From the NCBI RefSeq assembly GCF_030555055.1, contig NZ_JAMOAO010000001.1:1922001-1986000 (forward strand): DNA of 64,000 nucleotides, written 5' to 3'. The DNA is from Nocardiopsis sp. YSL2 (GTDB lineage Bacteria > Actinomycetota > Actinomycetes > Streptosporangiales > Streptosporangiaceae). Shown here in pieces: positions 8,503 through 17,411 of the stretch (position 1 is the stretch's first letter; each line of letters begins with the position of its first letter). A model generated the notes under the pieces. The model saw only the letters and a program-made list of their open reading frames with translations. It had not been told where the DNA came from and made no database searches. A program made the position numbers and the translations under genes.

Positions 8503-8690
8503 GTGTGTCGACGCCTCTGTGACCATGAGCGACGCGAAGCGCGCCCTCCGCACGCTCCGACACCATGCGCACACATGTCGGCCACGAGCCGCGTCGTCGA
8601 CACACGTCCCAAGGCGTGTGTGGTGGGTGCCGCCCGTCGCGAGCGGCGCTGGGGCGACGCGCAGCAGGGCGCGTATCCGCCACACGCGTC
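8503..8690. repeat. Nested inverted repeats in the spacer, related to the element at 10606
   Basis: GTGTGTCGACG (8503-8513) pairs perfectly with 8595-8605. A second, larger stem joins 8613-8630 to 8673-8690 with 18 consecutive Watson-Crick or G-U pairs when read as plus-strand RNA, then an inner GCCC/GGGC helix. The segment 8619-8690 looks like the two arms of the 10606-10798 element brought together with its loop deleted. It also lies at the 3' end of the mycosin-like gene and could terminate it. No convincing coding region is present between 8422 and 8690. Confidence 0.6.
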
Positions 8691-9854
8691 CTAGGCACCC
8701 CGGCGGGGCTTGCGGCGGCGGCCGCCCTTCTGCCTGCGGCGGCTCTCCGGACCGGCCTCGGCCGCGCGCTCGGCCGCGATCCGCTCGTCCTCGGCGGCCC
8801 GTTCGGCCTTGACGCCGTAGGGGTCGGCGCTGGAGCGGCGGACCCACACGACCAGCAGCAGGACTCCCAGCACGAGGACGGCGCCGATGCTGGCCAACCA
8901 CGCCCACACCGGGACGCCGCCACCATCGTCGTCCCGTTGGGCCAGGTCCTCGTCGATCAGCGGGATGTCCTCGGCCGTCCCGCCCGCCTGGCGGTCGGCG
9001 GTGGGCACGTGCAGGGCGGGCAGGCCGCCGGGCCCCTGCTGTGAGCCCTCGACCAGCGCCGTCCGGATCTGCTCCGGCCCCAGCTGGGGGTAGTGCGTGC
9101 GCAGCAGGGCGGCCGCGCCGGCGGCCATGGCGGCCGCGTAGGGGGTCCCGGTGACCTGGGCCGCGCCCAATTCGGGGTCGGCGGTGTCCAGCTCGGCACC
9201 GGGCGCGGTCAGTTCGATCGTCTCGGCCGACGCTGAGCCCGGGATGAGCGCGTTGGCCTCGTCCACGCCCGCGACCGCCAGCACGTTGGGGTCGTCCCCG
9301 CCCTCGGCGGGGCCGACGACCAGGATGCCGGCTCCGGCGGCCTCCTCGGTGGCCGCGGCCAGGTCCTCGCCGCCGTCGTTCTCCGGCAGCAGGATGACCG
9401 GCGCGCCCTCGCTCACGGCGTGCCGGACCGCTCCGGGCAGGTCGTCCTCGGTGGGTACGGCGAGCAGCCCGGCCTCCGGGGCCACGCCCAGCACACCCCC
9501 GTCGGCGTCGCGGCCGTGGCCGTGCGCCGCCACGAGGGCGGCCGCGGCGGTACCGACCGCCTCGTCGCCCCCGCCGCCGAACCCGGTGTCCAGGGTGAGG
9601 TTGTCGCGCAGGTCCGGGTGGTCCTCGAGGACGGCGAACCCGGGCAGGGCCACCGTGGTGCCCTCGCCCTGTGTTTCCTCCCACACCTCGGGGGCGCCGA
9701 TGGAGATCAGACCCCACTGTTCGGGACGGAGGTCGGGGACGGCGTCCGCCGCGGCGGAGGCCGGTGCGAACCCGAAGACGACCGCGGCCGTGCCGGCCAC
9801 CGCCGTACGTAGATGACGTTTGTGCGTCCTGTTGCGGCTGTTGCCCCCGAGCAC
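8691..9854 (-). CDS. Catalytically dead mycosin-like (S8 subtilase) membrane protein
   Basis: Secreted, membrane-anchored protein of 387 residues with mycosin architecture: signal peptide (residues 12-36), subtilase-like domain (about 40-255), linker, transmembrane helix near 312-335 and a basic tail. All triad positions are substituted: the Asp motif IDTG is LPGF (position 71), the HGT motif is VGT (Val100), and the GTS motif is GTPYAAA (Pro238). The oxyanion AGN is also missing. The frame is intact and codon use is normal, so it is a maintained pseudoenzyme, not a decayed gene. GTG 9854 follows GAGGGAG. No ESX genes are nearby. Confidence 0.85.
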   Translation of the reverse strand: MLGGNSRNRTHKRHLRTAVAGTAAVVFGFAPASAAADAVPDLRPEQWGLISIGAPEVWEETQGEGTTVALPGFAVLEDHPDLRDNLTLDTGFGGGGDEAVGTAAAALVAAHGHGRDADGGVLGVAPEAGLLAVPTEDDLPGAVRHAVSEGAPVILLPENDGGEDLAAATEEAAGAGILVVGPAEGGDDPNVLAVAGVDEANALIPGSASAETIELTAPGAELDTADPELGAAQVTGTPYAAAMAAGAAALLRTHYPQLGPEQIRTALVEGSQQGPGGLPALHVPTADRQAGGTAEDIPLIDEDLAQRDDDGGGVPVWAWLASIGAVLVLGVLLLVVWVRRSSADPYGVKAERAAEDERIAAERAAEAGPESRRRQKGGRRRKPRRGA

Positions 9855-10083
9855 GTCAGGCTCCCTCAAACGATGCGGTCGGCGTTCTCCCCGGCCCTCC
9901 CCGGACCCTCCACATCCTGCCATGAGCACAGGTTCCCGGTGCGGACAAGGGCCTCCCGGGCAGGGAACGCAACTGTATCCCCGGTGCCAGTCCTGGGTTT
10001 TCCCCTCCGCATCCGGCATGTCGAGTCGCTAGCATGAGTCGCGCCGATCCGGACAAACCAATTTCCCGTCCAGGGGGTGTCCC

Positions 10084-10368
10084 ATGCCGAATATCGGTCC
10101 GAACGAGGACGGTCAGTCGGCTCTCGCCGATCGAGAACAGCGCATCCTCGTCTTCGAACGCCAGTGGTGGAAGTTCGAAGGCTCCAAGGAACAGGCGATC
10201 CGTGACGAGTTCGGGTTCTCCGCGACCCGCTACTACCAACTGCTCAACGGGCTCGTGGAACGCCCCGAGGCGCTCGCGTTCGACCCGCTCACGGTCAAGC
10301 GCTTGCGTCGCCTGCGTGCCGACCGCCGCCGCCAGCGCAACGCCCGCCGACTGGGCATCCAGCTCTGA
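10084..10368 (+). CDS. DUF3263 family protein
   Basis: Small protein of 94 residues of an actinobacterial family of unknown function. The core, ERQWWKFEGSKEQAIRDEFG and SATRYYQLLNGLVERPEAL, reads as a helix-turn-helix-like fold, ending in a strongly basic stretch (KRLRRLRADRRRQRNARRL) that suggests nucleic acid contact. It is divergent from the mycosin-like gene. A TAGCAT hexamer at 10031 could be its -10 element. Confidence 0.85.
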   Translation: MPNIGPNEDGQSALADREQRILVFERQWWKFEGSKEQAIRDEFGFSATRYYQLLNGLVERPEALAFDPLTVKRLRRLRADRRRQRNARRLGIQL

Positions 10369-10605
10369 CACCGTCCCGTCCCCCACCGCGAACCCTCCGT
10401 TCCCCGCAAGTCCGCATCCTCCACCTCCGGCGCCGACGATCCGCATGAGGAAGGTCGACGCCGCCGGGCGTGTCGCACGGGCCATCCCCGTACCTCCGCC
10501 CGCTCCCCGACGCATCCGGCCGAACACGCCGTCACCGCCGACGATCTCCCGACACAGGGGATACGACAGGATCGGGCGGGGGCGCGCCGATAGTCTGGCG
10601 TCCCA
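10369..10605. other. Spacer without a recognised gene
   Basis: GC-rich sequence between DUF3263 and the inverted-repeat element. Open frames on either strand here are antisense or out-of-frame continuations with no family resemblance. I see no tRNA, terminator or clear promoter. Confidence 0.5.
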
Positions 10606-10798
10606 GGGCGCGTTCCGTGGATGCTGCCCGTCGCGAGCCGCGTATCCAGTGGTGCTCTCACAAGGCCGAAGAAGGAACTCCCCTACTGTGCGGGCTTCGC
10701 CGTCATCGCACAGCGGGGGCCCGAGTGGTTCCCCTGTCGACTGATGAGAGCGCCGCTGGGGCGACGCGCGGCAGGGTGAGCATCCACGGAACACGCCC
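10606..10798. repeat. 193-bp inverted-repeat element in the otsB leader
   Basis: Terminal arms GGGCGCGTTCCGTGGATGCT (10606-10625) and 10779-10798 match at 19 of 20 positions in inverted orientation. A subterminal pair (10646-10660 with 10745-10759) matches at 13 of 15. The centre holds CTGTGCG/CGCACAG (10686-10692 with 10707-10713). The whole could fold as one long hairpin. A shorter relative lies at 8613-8690. It resembles a miniature inverted-repeat element or a structured leader RNA; it ends 41 bp before otsB. Confidence 0.65.
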
Positions 10799-10839
10799 AT
10801 GCCCGCCGCCGTGACCCACCCCCTCCGGAGAGGTCTGCG

Positions 10840-11667
10840 ATGTCCCTGCCCCAGCCGAGCACGGACGCCGGACGCGCCGCGCTCACCGCGCTCCTGGCCG
10901 AGCCCGCCACCGCCCTGGTCGCCCTCGACTTCGACGGCACCCTCGCCCCGATCGTCGACGATCCCCGCGACTCCGCCCCCTATCCCGGAATCGTGGAGAC
11001 GCTGGCCGCGCTGTCCCCGCTCGTCGGCACGACGGCGGTGATCACCGGCCGCCCCGCCGCCACCGTGGTGGAGCTGGGCGGGCTGGACCGCGTCCCGGAC
11101 CTGACCGTGCTCGGCCACTACGGCGCCGAGCGCTGGTCCGGCGGCGCAGTCGTCGCCGCCGACCCGCCACCGGGGGTGGAGCTCGTCCGCGCCGAGCTGC
11201 CCGGCCTGATCGACCGGGTCGGCGCCCCCGAGGGCACCTTCATCGAGGACAAGGACCGCTCCCTGGCGGTGCACACCCGCCGTACCGCCGATCCCGACGC
11301 CGCCCTCGCACGGCTCGCCCCGCACCTGGAGGAGCTCGCCGCACGCGCCGACCTGCGGGTGGAACCGGGGCGGATGGTGATCGAACTCCGTCCACAGGGT
11401 GTGGACAAGGGCGCCGCCCTGACCGGACTCGCCACCGCGGCGGGCGCCGGCACCGTCCTCTACGCCGGCGACGACCTCGGTGACCTGCCCGCGTTCGACG
11501 CGGTCCGGGACCTGCGCGCCTCGGGCACGCCCGGCCTGACCGTGTGCGCGTCCTCCAGCGAGGTCACCGCCGTGGCCGAGGCCGCCGACCTCGTCCTCGA
11601 CGGGCCGGCCGGACTGGCCGCCTTCCTCACCGACCTCACGGATTCGATCCGTGCTCCTGGTGCGTGA
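10840..11667 (+). CDS. otsB: Trehalose-6-phosphate phosphatase
   Basis: HAD-family phosphatase of 275 residues completing trehalose synthesis. Seen: motif I LDFDGTLAP (Asp30 nucleophile, Asp32), motif II ITGRP, the substrate Lys region RPQGVDKGAAL and motif IV YAGDDLGDLPAF. ATG 10840 follows GGAGAGG. The leader contains the 193-bp inverted-repeat element. The gene ends inside the 3' end of the convergent serine hydrolase (32-bp tail overlap), so the two transcripts collide and no separate terminator is seen. Confidence 0.95.
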   Translation: MSLPQPSTDAGRAALTALLAEPATALVALDFDGTLAPIVDDPRDSAPYPGIVETLAALSPLVGTTAVITGRPAATVVELGGLDRVPDLTVLGHYGAERWSGGAVVAADPPPGVELVRAELPGLIDRVGAPEGTFIEDKDRSLAVHTRRTADPDAALARLAPHLEELAARADLRVEPGRMVIELRPQGVDKGAALTGLATAAGAGTVLYAGDDLGDLPAFDAVRDLRASGTPGLTVCASSSEVTAVAEAADLVLDGPAGLAAFLTDLTDSIRAPGA

Positions 11668-12667
11668 GCGCCGTCCGCGCCGCCGCCCGCAGGTCCACCA
11701 GCCCCGTCCGGTCCCGGCCGTAGTGCACGGCGTTGGTCAGCACGCCCACGTAGCGGCCGCTGGACGGGTGCAGGAACAGGCTGGTCCCGGTGAACCCGTG
11801 GTGGTAGACCACGCCCTCCTGGGTGATCAGCCAGCCCAGACCGCGCCACAGGCCCTGCCCGGCGTCCACGTGCGGCTGCCAGCTCGCCCGCACGTACGAC
11901 GACGGCACGACCCCGTCGCCCCCTTCGTGGATCCGCAGGACCTCGCGCGCGAAGGCGCCCAGGTCGATGGCGGTGGTGAACATGCCCGCGTGCCCGGCGA
12001 CCCCGCCCATCAGCGCCGCCGCCTCGTCGTGGACCACGCCCCAGGTGGGCGCGGCTCCGGTCAGGCGGCGCTCGGTGGGGGCGACCCCGGGTGAGCGGGC
12101 GAGCGGCCCGTAGGTCGTGGAACGCATCCCCAGTTCGTCCCACAGGTCACCCGCCAGGCGGTCCAGCCCGGTGCCGTACAGGCGCTCCAGGAGCAGGCCC
12201 AGCACGATGAAGCCCCGGTCCACGTAGGCGTACCCGGGCTCCTCCAACGGATCGGCCAACAGAGCCTGGGCCAGGTCCTCGTCCGTGCCCACGTAGCGTT
12301 CCAGCCACGTGACCGGATTGAGCCGACTCGTGTGGGTCAGGATCTGCCGGGTGGTGACCGCCCCTCCGGGCAGGTCCGCCACCGGCAGGTATTCGGACAT
12401 CGGGGCGTCCAGGTCCAACATCCCCTCGGCGACCGCCTGGCCGACGAGCGGCCAGGTCGCCATCACCTTGGTCAGGCTCGCCGCGTCGTAGGCGACGTCC
12501 GGCGCGGTGTCGTTCTGCTCGTTCACGCGGCCGACCGCGACGAACTCCCACATGCCGCCCGTGCCGATGACGGCGGCACCGCCCGGCAGCCACTGGGCGT
12601 CCACCATCACCTTCAGGACGCCTCGGATCTGCGCTCCCGTCTCCGTGAGCCAGTCACCATCACGCAC
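11636..12667 (-). CDS. Serine hydrolase, class C beta-lactamase/penicillin-binding-protein-like
   Basis: About 343 residues. Seen: SxxK motif as ASLTKV, the second motif as YVD in GYAYVDRGF (family usually YxN), and HHGFTG in place of the KTG triad. This is the pattern of class C-like esterases and peptidases rather than true beta-lactamases. No signal peptide is evident, so it is probably cytoplasmic. GTG 12667 follows GGAGG at 6 bases. Substrate unknown; an esterase or D-aminopeptidase role fits equally well. Confidence 0.87.
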   Translation of the reverse strand: MRDGDWLTETGAQIRGVLKVMVDAQWLPGGAAVIGTGGMWEFVAVGRVNEQNDTAPDVAYDAASLTKVMATWPLVGQAVAEGMLDLDAPMSEYLPVADLPGGAVTTRQILTHTSRLNPVTWLERYVGTDEDLAQALLADPLEEPGYAYVDRGFIVLGLLLERLYGTGLDRLAGDLWDELGMRSTTYGPLARSPGVAPTERRLTGAAPTWGVVHDEAAALMGGVAGHAGMFTTAIDLGAFAREVLRIHEGGDGVVPSSYVRASWQPHVDAGQGLWRGLGWLITQEGVVYHHGFTGTSLFLHPSSGRYVGVLTNAVHYGRDRTGLVDLRAAARTALTHQEHGSNP

Positions 12668-12837
12668 AACACGCCTCCCCCCGGGTGTCCACTCGCATTC
12701 GGCGGATACCCCGTTACCAGAGTCTTGTCACTCCGGCGCCACGTCCGTACAGGACGAAACCCTCGCAGGTCGTAACCGTAATCGGGCGCGGGGCACGCGG
12801 GTGAGTAGGCTGACGCCACGAAGCCCCGAGGAGGATG

Positions 12838-13995
12838 ATGAGCAGCCAGACCCCCGTGCCCGCCGGTTTCCGCGGCGTGGCAGGCAACATCGGGATCAAG
12901 GACCCCAGGGACGACTTCTTCACCGTCGTCTCGGAGGTGCCCGCCAGCGTGTCCGCCGTGTTCACCCGGTCCCGGTTCGCCGGCTCCAGTGTGGTCCTGA
13001 GCCGCCGCGCGGCCGCCGACGGCCGCGCCCGCGGGGTCGCCGTCATCGCCCGCAACGCCAACGTCGCCACGATGACCGGGGAGGCCAACGCCCGTGAGGT
13101 GCAGGAGCGCGTGGCCCGCGCGGCGGGCGTGGAGCCGGAGGAGCTCCTCATCGCCTCCACCGGGGTGATCGGCGTGCCCTACCCCATGGACAAGGTGCGC
13201 GCCTTCCTCGACGATCTGCCCGCGGAGTTCCCCCCGGCCGACCTGGACCGCTCGGCGTGGGCGATGATGACGACCGACACCGAGCCCAAGACCGCCTCGG
13301 CCAGGGTGGGCGCCGCGACCGTCACCGGCATCGCCAAGGGCGTCGGCATGATCGAGCCGAACATGGCGACCATGCTGGCCTGGTTCTTCACCGACGCCGA
13401 CCTGGAGCAGCCGGTCCTGGACGCGGTGTTCCGCCGGGTCGTGGACCGCACGTTCAACGCGCTGAGCATCGACACCGACACCTCCACCAGCGACTCCGCG
13501 GCGATCTTCGCCAACGGGCTGGCGGGCGGGGTGGACACCGACGCGTTCGAGTCGGCGCTCTACGACGTGGCGCTGGCGCTGGTGCGCAAGATCGCCTCCG
13601 ACGGCGAGGGCGCGGGCAAGCTGCTGGAGGTGCGTGTCACCGGGGCGCGCGACGACGCCCAGGCCAAGCGGGTCGGCAAGGCCGTGGTGAACTCTCCGCT
13701 GGTCAAGACGGCCGTCCACGGCGCCGACCCCAACTGGGGCCGGGTGGCGATGGCGGTCGGCAAGAACGAGGCGGAGACCGACATCGAGCCGGAGAACGTG
13801 CGGATCGTGTTCGGTGACGTGGAGACCTTCCCGACCCCGGCCACCGGCGAGACGCTGGCGCGCGCCGCCGAGCACATGAAGGGCGAGGAGGTCGTCATCA
13901 GCGTCGACCTGGGCATCGCCGAGGGCGCGTTCACCGTCTACGGCTGCGACCTGACCGACGGCTACATCCGGATCAACGCCGACTACACGACCTGA
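12838..13995 (+). CDS. argJ: Ornithine acetyltransferase/glutamate N-acetyltransferase
   Basis: Ntn-type enzyme that self-cleaves before a conserved Thr and moves acetyl from N-acetylornithine to glutamate (385 residues). Seen: the cleavage motif EPNMATMLAW with Thr178 as nucleophile, STGVIGVPYPMDK, and the C-terminal HGADPNWGR. Two ATGs overlap (12835, 12838) beside GAGGAG. It stands alone, without argC, argB or argD, so it may be a second copy such as those in secondary pathways, or a displaced arginine gene. Confidence 0.92.
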   Translation: MSSQTPVPAGFRGVAGNIGIKDPRDDFFTVVSEVPASVSAVFTRSRFAGSSVVLSRRAAADGRARGVAVIARNANVATMTGEANAREVQERVARAAGVEPEELLIASTGVIGVPYPMDKVRAFLDDLPAEFPPADLDRSAWAMMTTDTEPKTASARVGAATVTGIAKGVGMIEPNMATMLAWFFTDADLEQPVLDAVFRRVVDRTFNALSIDTDTSTSDSAAIFANGLAGGVDTDAFESALYDVALALVRKIASDGEGAGKLLEVRVTGARDDAQAKRVGKAVVNSPLVKTAVHGADPNWGRVAMAVGKNEAETDIEPENVRIVFGDVETFPTPATGETLARAAEHMKGEEVVISVDLGIAEGAFTVYGCDLTDGYIRINADYTT

Positions 13996-14122
13996 CCCGC
14001 GAGGGGCCGGGAAGGGGCCGGGTGCCGCCGAGCGGTCCCACCACACGGGCAGCCGCGAGAACGCCGCCCGACTCTCCATCGAGCGCCTCGAAGAACCGGG
14101 CCTTCGGCTCCCCAGAGACCAC

Positions 14123-14163
14123 GATCCCCGCGACTCCCTGGAATCCAGGGCGTCGCGGGGATC
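14123..14163. terminator. Bidirectional hairpin between argJ and ptsI
   Basis: GATCCCCGCGAC (14123-14134) pairs perfectly with 14152-14163; after one mismatch, CCCTGG pairs with CCAGGG around the loop AAT. There is no U-tract, as is usual in this GC class. It lies in the 320-bp convergent gap 13996-14315, which otherwise shows no gene. Confidence 0.85.
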
Positions 14164-14315
14164 GCTGGAACACGCCTCGTGGCGCGCGGGGCATCGTCGT
14201 TCGCGCCCTCGGGGCCGACCGGATCGGCATCGCCCCAGAGGCCGGCGCCGGGGCTCAAGGACCAAGCGGCCGGCGCCGATCCGGCCGCGGAGCGCGGAGC
14301 CGGGGCCGCGACGGC

Positions 14316-16070
14316 TCAGAGGTCGGCGACCTCCGGACTCGCCGCGGCGCGGACCGCGTCCCTGGCCTCCGTCGCGGTGGCGGCGGCCAGCGCGAGTCCG
14401 GCCAGGTCCCGGCACTGCCGCCGGGTGTGGTGGGCCAGCGCGTACCGCACGGCGGGCAGCGCGGGCGCGGCCATCGACAGGCTCGTCGCGCCCAGCCCGA
14501 CCAGCACCACCGCGAGCAGCGGGTCCGCGGCGGCCTCACCGCACACGCCCACCGGGCGCCCGGCGCCCTCGCCGGCGCCCCCAACCCTGCCGACCAGGTC
14601 CAGCAGCGCGGGCTGCCACGGGTCGAGCAGGTCCGGCAGCGTGCCCAGGGTCCGGTCCGCGGCCATCGTGTACTGCGCGAGGTCGTTGGTCCCCAGGGAA
14701 ACGAAGTCCACGCGCGGCAGCAGCCGATCGGCCAGCAGGGCCGCGCCCGGGACCTCGATCATCACTCCCGCCTCGGTGATCCCGGCCTCCCGGGCCAGCG
14801 CGACGAACTCCGACGCCTCCGCCGGGGTGGACACCATCGGCGCCATCACCCGCACACGCGCGCCGGAGCCGTCCGCGGCGGCCCGGATCGCCGCCAGCTG
14901 GTCGGTCAGCAGCTCCGGATGCACCCGGGCCGTCCGGAAGCCCCGTCGGCCCAGCGCCGGGTTGTCCTCGGGCCCGGTCCCCGCGAAGGCCAGCGGCTTG
15001 TCCGAGCCCGCGTCCAGCGTGCGCACGGTGACGGTGCGCCCCTCGAAGGCGCGGAACAGACGCGCGTAGGCGGTGGTCTGCTCGGCCACCGTCGGCGGCT
15101 CGGCCCGGTCCATGAACAGGAACTCGGTGCGCAGCAGCCCCACGCCCTCGCTGTCGAGCGCGCCCGTCGCGTCGGGGTCGCCCTCGCCCACGTTGAGCAG
15201 CAGGGCCACAGGGGTGCCGTCGGCGGTGCGCCCGGGCCCGGCCGAGTCGGCCAGCAGCTCGCGTCGGCGCCGCGCCCGCAGCATGACCTCGGTGGCCCGC
15301 TCCGCGTCCGGTTCGACGTCGATCCGCCCCGTGTCACCGTCGACCGCCACCCGCGTCCCGTCCGCCAGCCCGTCGGCGCCCCGGCAGCCCACGATCGCGG
15401 GGATGCCGAGCGACCGCGCCAGGATCACGGTGTGGCTGGTGGGCCCGCCGTACCGGGTGACGATGGCCAGCACCTGGTCGCCGTCCAGCTGGACGGTGTC
15501 GGCCGGGGCCAGGTCGTCGGCGACCAGCACGTGCGGGTGTCCGGGGTCGGGCAGGCCGGGCATCGGCAGGCCGAGCAGATGGGCGACGGCGCGGTCGCGG
15601 ATGTCGGCGAGGTCGGCGGCCCGCTCGGCCAGGTAGCCCCCGGCCGACAGCAGGAGGTCCTGGTAGGCGCCGCAGGCGGCGTGGACCGCCCACGCGGCGG
15701 GGTCGCCCCCGGCCGCGCGCTCGGAGACCCGGCGGCCCAGTTCGGGGTCGCGGGCCATGAGCGCCAACGCGCCGAGGACCGCCGCGGCCTCCTCGCCGAG
15801 ACCCTCGGCCCGCGCGTCGAACTGTTCGGCGACCCGGTCGAGTGCCTCGCGGGCGCGCTCGGCCTCGGTCTCCGCGCCCGCAGGGGCGGGGCGCGCCTCG
15901 GGCAGGGTCGGCGGCGCGGACATCCGCGCGACGGGGCCCACGGCGGCGCCGGGGCTGGCGGGGATCCCCTCCAACCGGGCGGCGCCCGCGCGGTCGGGTC
16001 CCTCCGCGGACGTGCCCTCACGGGCGGCGTCCCTGGGTGTGGGGATGTCTGGGTGGCCGGTCTGCGGCAT
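14316..16070 (-). CDS. ptsI: PTS enzyme I (phosphoenolpyruvate-protein phosphotransferase)
   Basis: General PTS protein that takes phosphate from PEP and passes it to HPr (584 residues). Seen: active His in GGPTSHTVILARSLG (about residue 213), PEP-binding segments LLRTEFLFMDR and RTLDAGSDKPL, and the C-terminal Cys motif VGVCGEAAADPLL. The second of two ATGs fits AGGAG best. It is transcribed with the PTS transporter group, and HPr lies at 21398, so the whole phosphorelay is encoded in 7.5 kb. Confidence 0.95.
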   Translation of the reverse strand: MPQTGHPDIPTPRDAAREGTSAEGPDRAGAARLEGIPASPGAAVGPVARMSAPPTLPEARPAPAGAETEAERAREALDRVAEQFDARAEGLGEEAAAVLGALALMARDPELGRRVSERAAGGDPAAWAVHAACGAYQDLLLSAGGYLAERAADLADIRDRAVAHLLGLPMPGLPDPGHPHVLVADDLAPADTVQLDGDQVLAIVTRYGGPTSHTVILARSLGIPAIVGCRGADGLADGTRVAVDGDTGRIDVEPDAERATEVMLRARRRRELLADSAGPGRTADGTPVALLLNVGEGDPDATGALDSEGVGLLRTEFLFMDRAEPPTVAEQTTAYARLFRAFEGRTVTVRTLDAGSDKPLAFAGTGPEDNPALGRRGFRTARVHPELLTDQLAAIRAAADGSGARVRVMAPMVSTPAEASEFVALAREAGITEAGVMIEVPGAALLADRLLPRVDFVSLGTNDLAQYTMAADRTLGTLPDLLDPWQPALLDLVGRVGGAGEGAGRPVGVCGEAAADPLLAVVLVGLGATSLSMAAPALPAVRYALAHHTRRQCRDLAGLALAAATATEARDAVRAAASPEVADL

Positions 16071-16203
16071 CATCGCTCCTGGCTCGGGTCGTCGATCGGT
16101 CTCGGCTCACCCCGGCCCATCGCCTGGACCGGCGGGCGTGTGCGAATGCCTCGCCCACAGCCAACCGCGAAAGGCGCCGGGGCACCAGTGGGGTGGAACG
16201 GGC

Positions 16204-17244
16204 TCACGGCTGGATCGTCACCTTGATCGCGGTCCCCGACGCGACGGTCTCGATGGCCTTGTGCACGTCGGACAGGCTCATCCGCTCGGTGATGAGGTCG
16301 GCGACGGGCACGGCGCCCGAAGCGATCAGCTCCAGGGCACGGCGGTTGTGCTCCGGGCTGGAGCCGTTCGCCCCGAAGATCGAGATCTCCCGGTAGTGGA
16401 CGAGGTTGGAGTCCAACTGGATGATCGGGTCGTCCTTGGGCAGGCCGCCGAAGAAGCTGACCCGGCCGCCGCGCGCCACCATGCGCAGCGCGTCCTCCTG
16501 GGCCCGCCCCGAGGCGGCCGCGGTGATGACCACGTCGGCGCCGCGGTCGCCGGTCAGGCGCAGCACCTCGGCGACGGTGTCGGTCTCCTCACCCGCGATG
16601 GCGGCGTCCGGCCGGACCACGTCGGCGGACATGTCCAGGCGTCCCCGGTTGATGTCGACCAGGAACACGCGTGCCGCGCCGCGGGCCCGGGCCAGGCGCA
16701 CGTGCAGGCAGCCGATGGGCCCGGCCCCCATGACGACGACGGTGTCGCCCTCGCCGACCCCCGCGATCTCCTGCCCGTTGAGCACGCAGGCGAGCGGTTC
16801 GGCCAGGGACGCCTCGGCCATGTCGATGTTCTCGGGAACGCGGTTGACGCCGTCGACGGCCAGAACGGCCTCGGGGATGACCATGGACTCGGCGAACCCG
16901 CCGTCGTAGTGGTAGCCCATGGACTGCTGGCGTGAGCACACGGGCATCCGGCCCGCCTCGCACTCGTGGCACGTGCCGCACGGAATGGCCGCGATGACCT
17001 GGACGCGGTCACCCTCGGACCAGCCCGTGACGCCCTCACCGATCCCGGTGATCCGGCCGGTGATCTCGTGCCCGATCACCCGGGGCGGGTCGATGTGGTG
17101 GTGGCCGTGGCGGGAGATCTTCACGTCCGTGCCGCACGTGGAGCAGTTGGCGACGGCGATCTTGAGCTGGCCGGGCCCGGCGGTGGGTTCGGGTGCCTGT
17201 TCCAGGCGGATGTCACCGGGGGCGTAGAAGCGGGCGACGAGCAT
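16204..17244 (-). CDS. Zinc-dependent medium-chain alcohol/polyol dehydrogenase
   Basis: MDR-family enzyme of 346 residues. Seen: catalytic zinc ligands CGTD and GHEITG, the structural four-Cys zinc lobe CGTCHECEAGRMPVC, and the NAD-binding GAGPIGCLHV. Close families include sorbitol, galactitol-1-phosphate and threonine dehydrogenases. Its place beside a mannitol-type EII suggests it oxidises the imported polyol phosphate to a ketose phosphate for the kinase at 20405; that is inference. A strong hairpin separates it from the EIIA gene. ATG 17244 follows GAAAGG. Confidence 0.9.
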   Translation of the reverse strand: MLVARFYAPGDIRLEQAPEPTAGPGQLKIAVANCSTCGTDVKISRHGHHHIDPPRVIGHEITGRITGIGEGVTGWSEGDRVQVIAAIPCGTCHECEAGRMPVCSRQQSMGYHYDGGFAESMVIPEAVLAVDGVNRVPENIDMAEASLAEPLACVLNGQEIAGVGEGDTVVVMGAGPIGCLHVRLARARGAARVFLVDINRGRLDMSADVVRPDAAIAGEETDTVAEVLRLTGDRGADVVITAAASGRAQEDALRMVARGGRVSFFGGLPKDDPIIQLDSNLVHYREISIFGANGSSPEHNRRALELIASGAVPVADLITERMSLSDVHKAIETVASGTAIKVTIQP

Positions 17245-17268
17245 GGTGGGGCCTTTCGTGGTGGTGGA

Positions 17269-17305
17269 GGGCTCCCCGCGCCGAGAACGGCGGCGCGGGG
17301 AGCCC
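17269..17305 (-). terminator. Perfect 15-bp hairpin between EIIA and the dehydrogenase
   Basis: GGGCTCCCCGCGCCG (17269-17283) pairs perfectly with 17291-17305 around a 7-base loop. It lies inside what otherwise looks like a single minus-strand operon, so it either ends the PTS transporter message or lets only part of it continue into the dehydrogenase. Confidence 0.8.
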
Positions 17306-17411
17306 GGGCGCGGGCGGTGGAGTGGAGCCGCCGCGCCGGGGTGGATGGCGTGATGGTGCGACGGGGCGTGGCGCGGGCCGGTCCGCGCGAACCGGTCGAG
17401 GCGGTCCGCCC

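Noticed and set aside
8691..9854. Pseudogene call for the mycosin-like gene
   Set aside because: The frame is intact with good ribosome site, signal peptide and anchor; only the active-site residues have changed.
10606..10798. Insertion sequence
   Set aside because: Inverted repeats are present but there is no transposase and no clear target duplication; treated as a miniature element or RNA structure instead.
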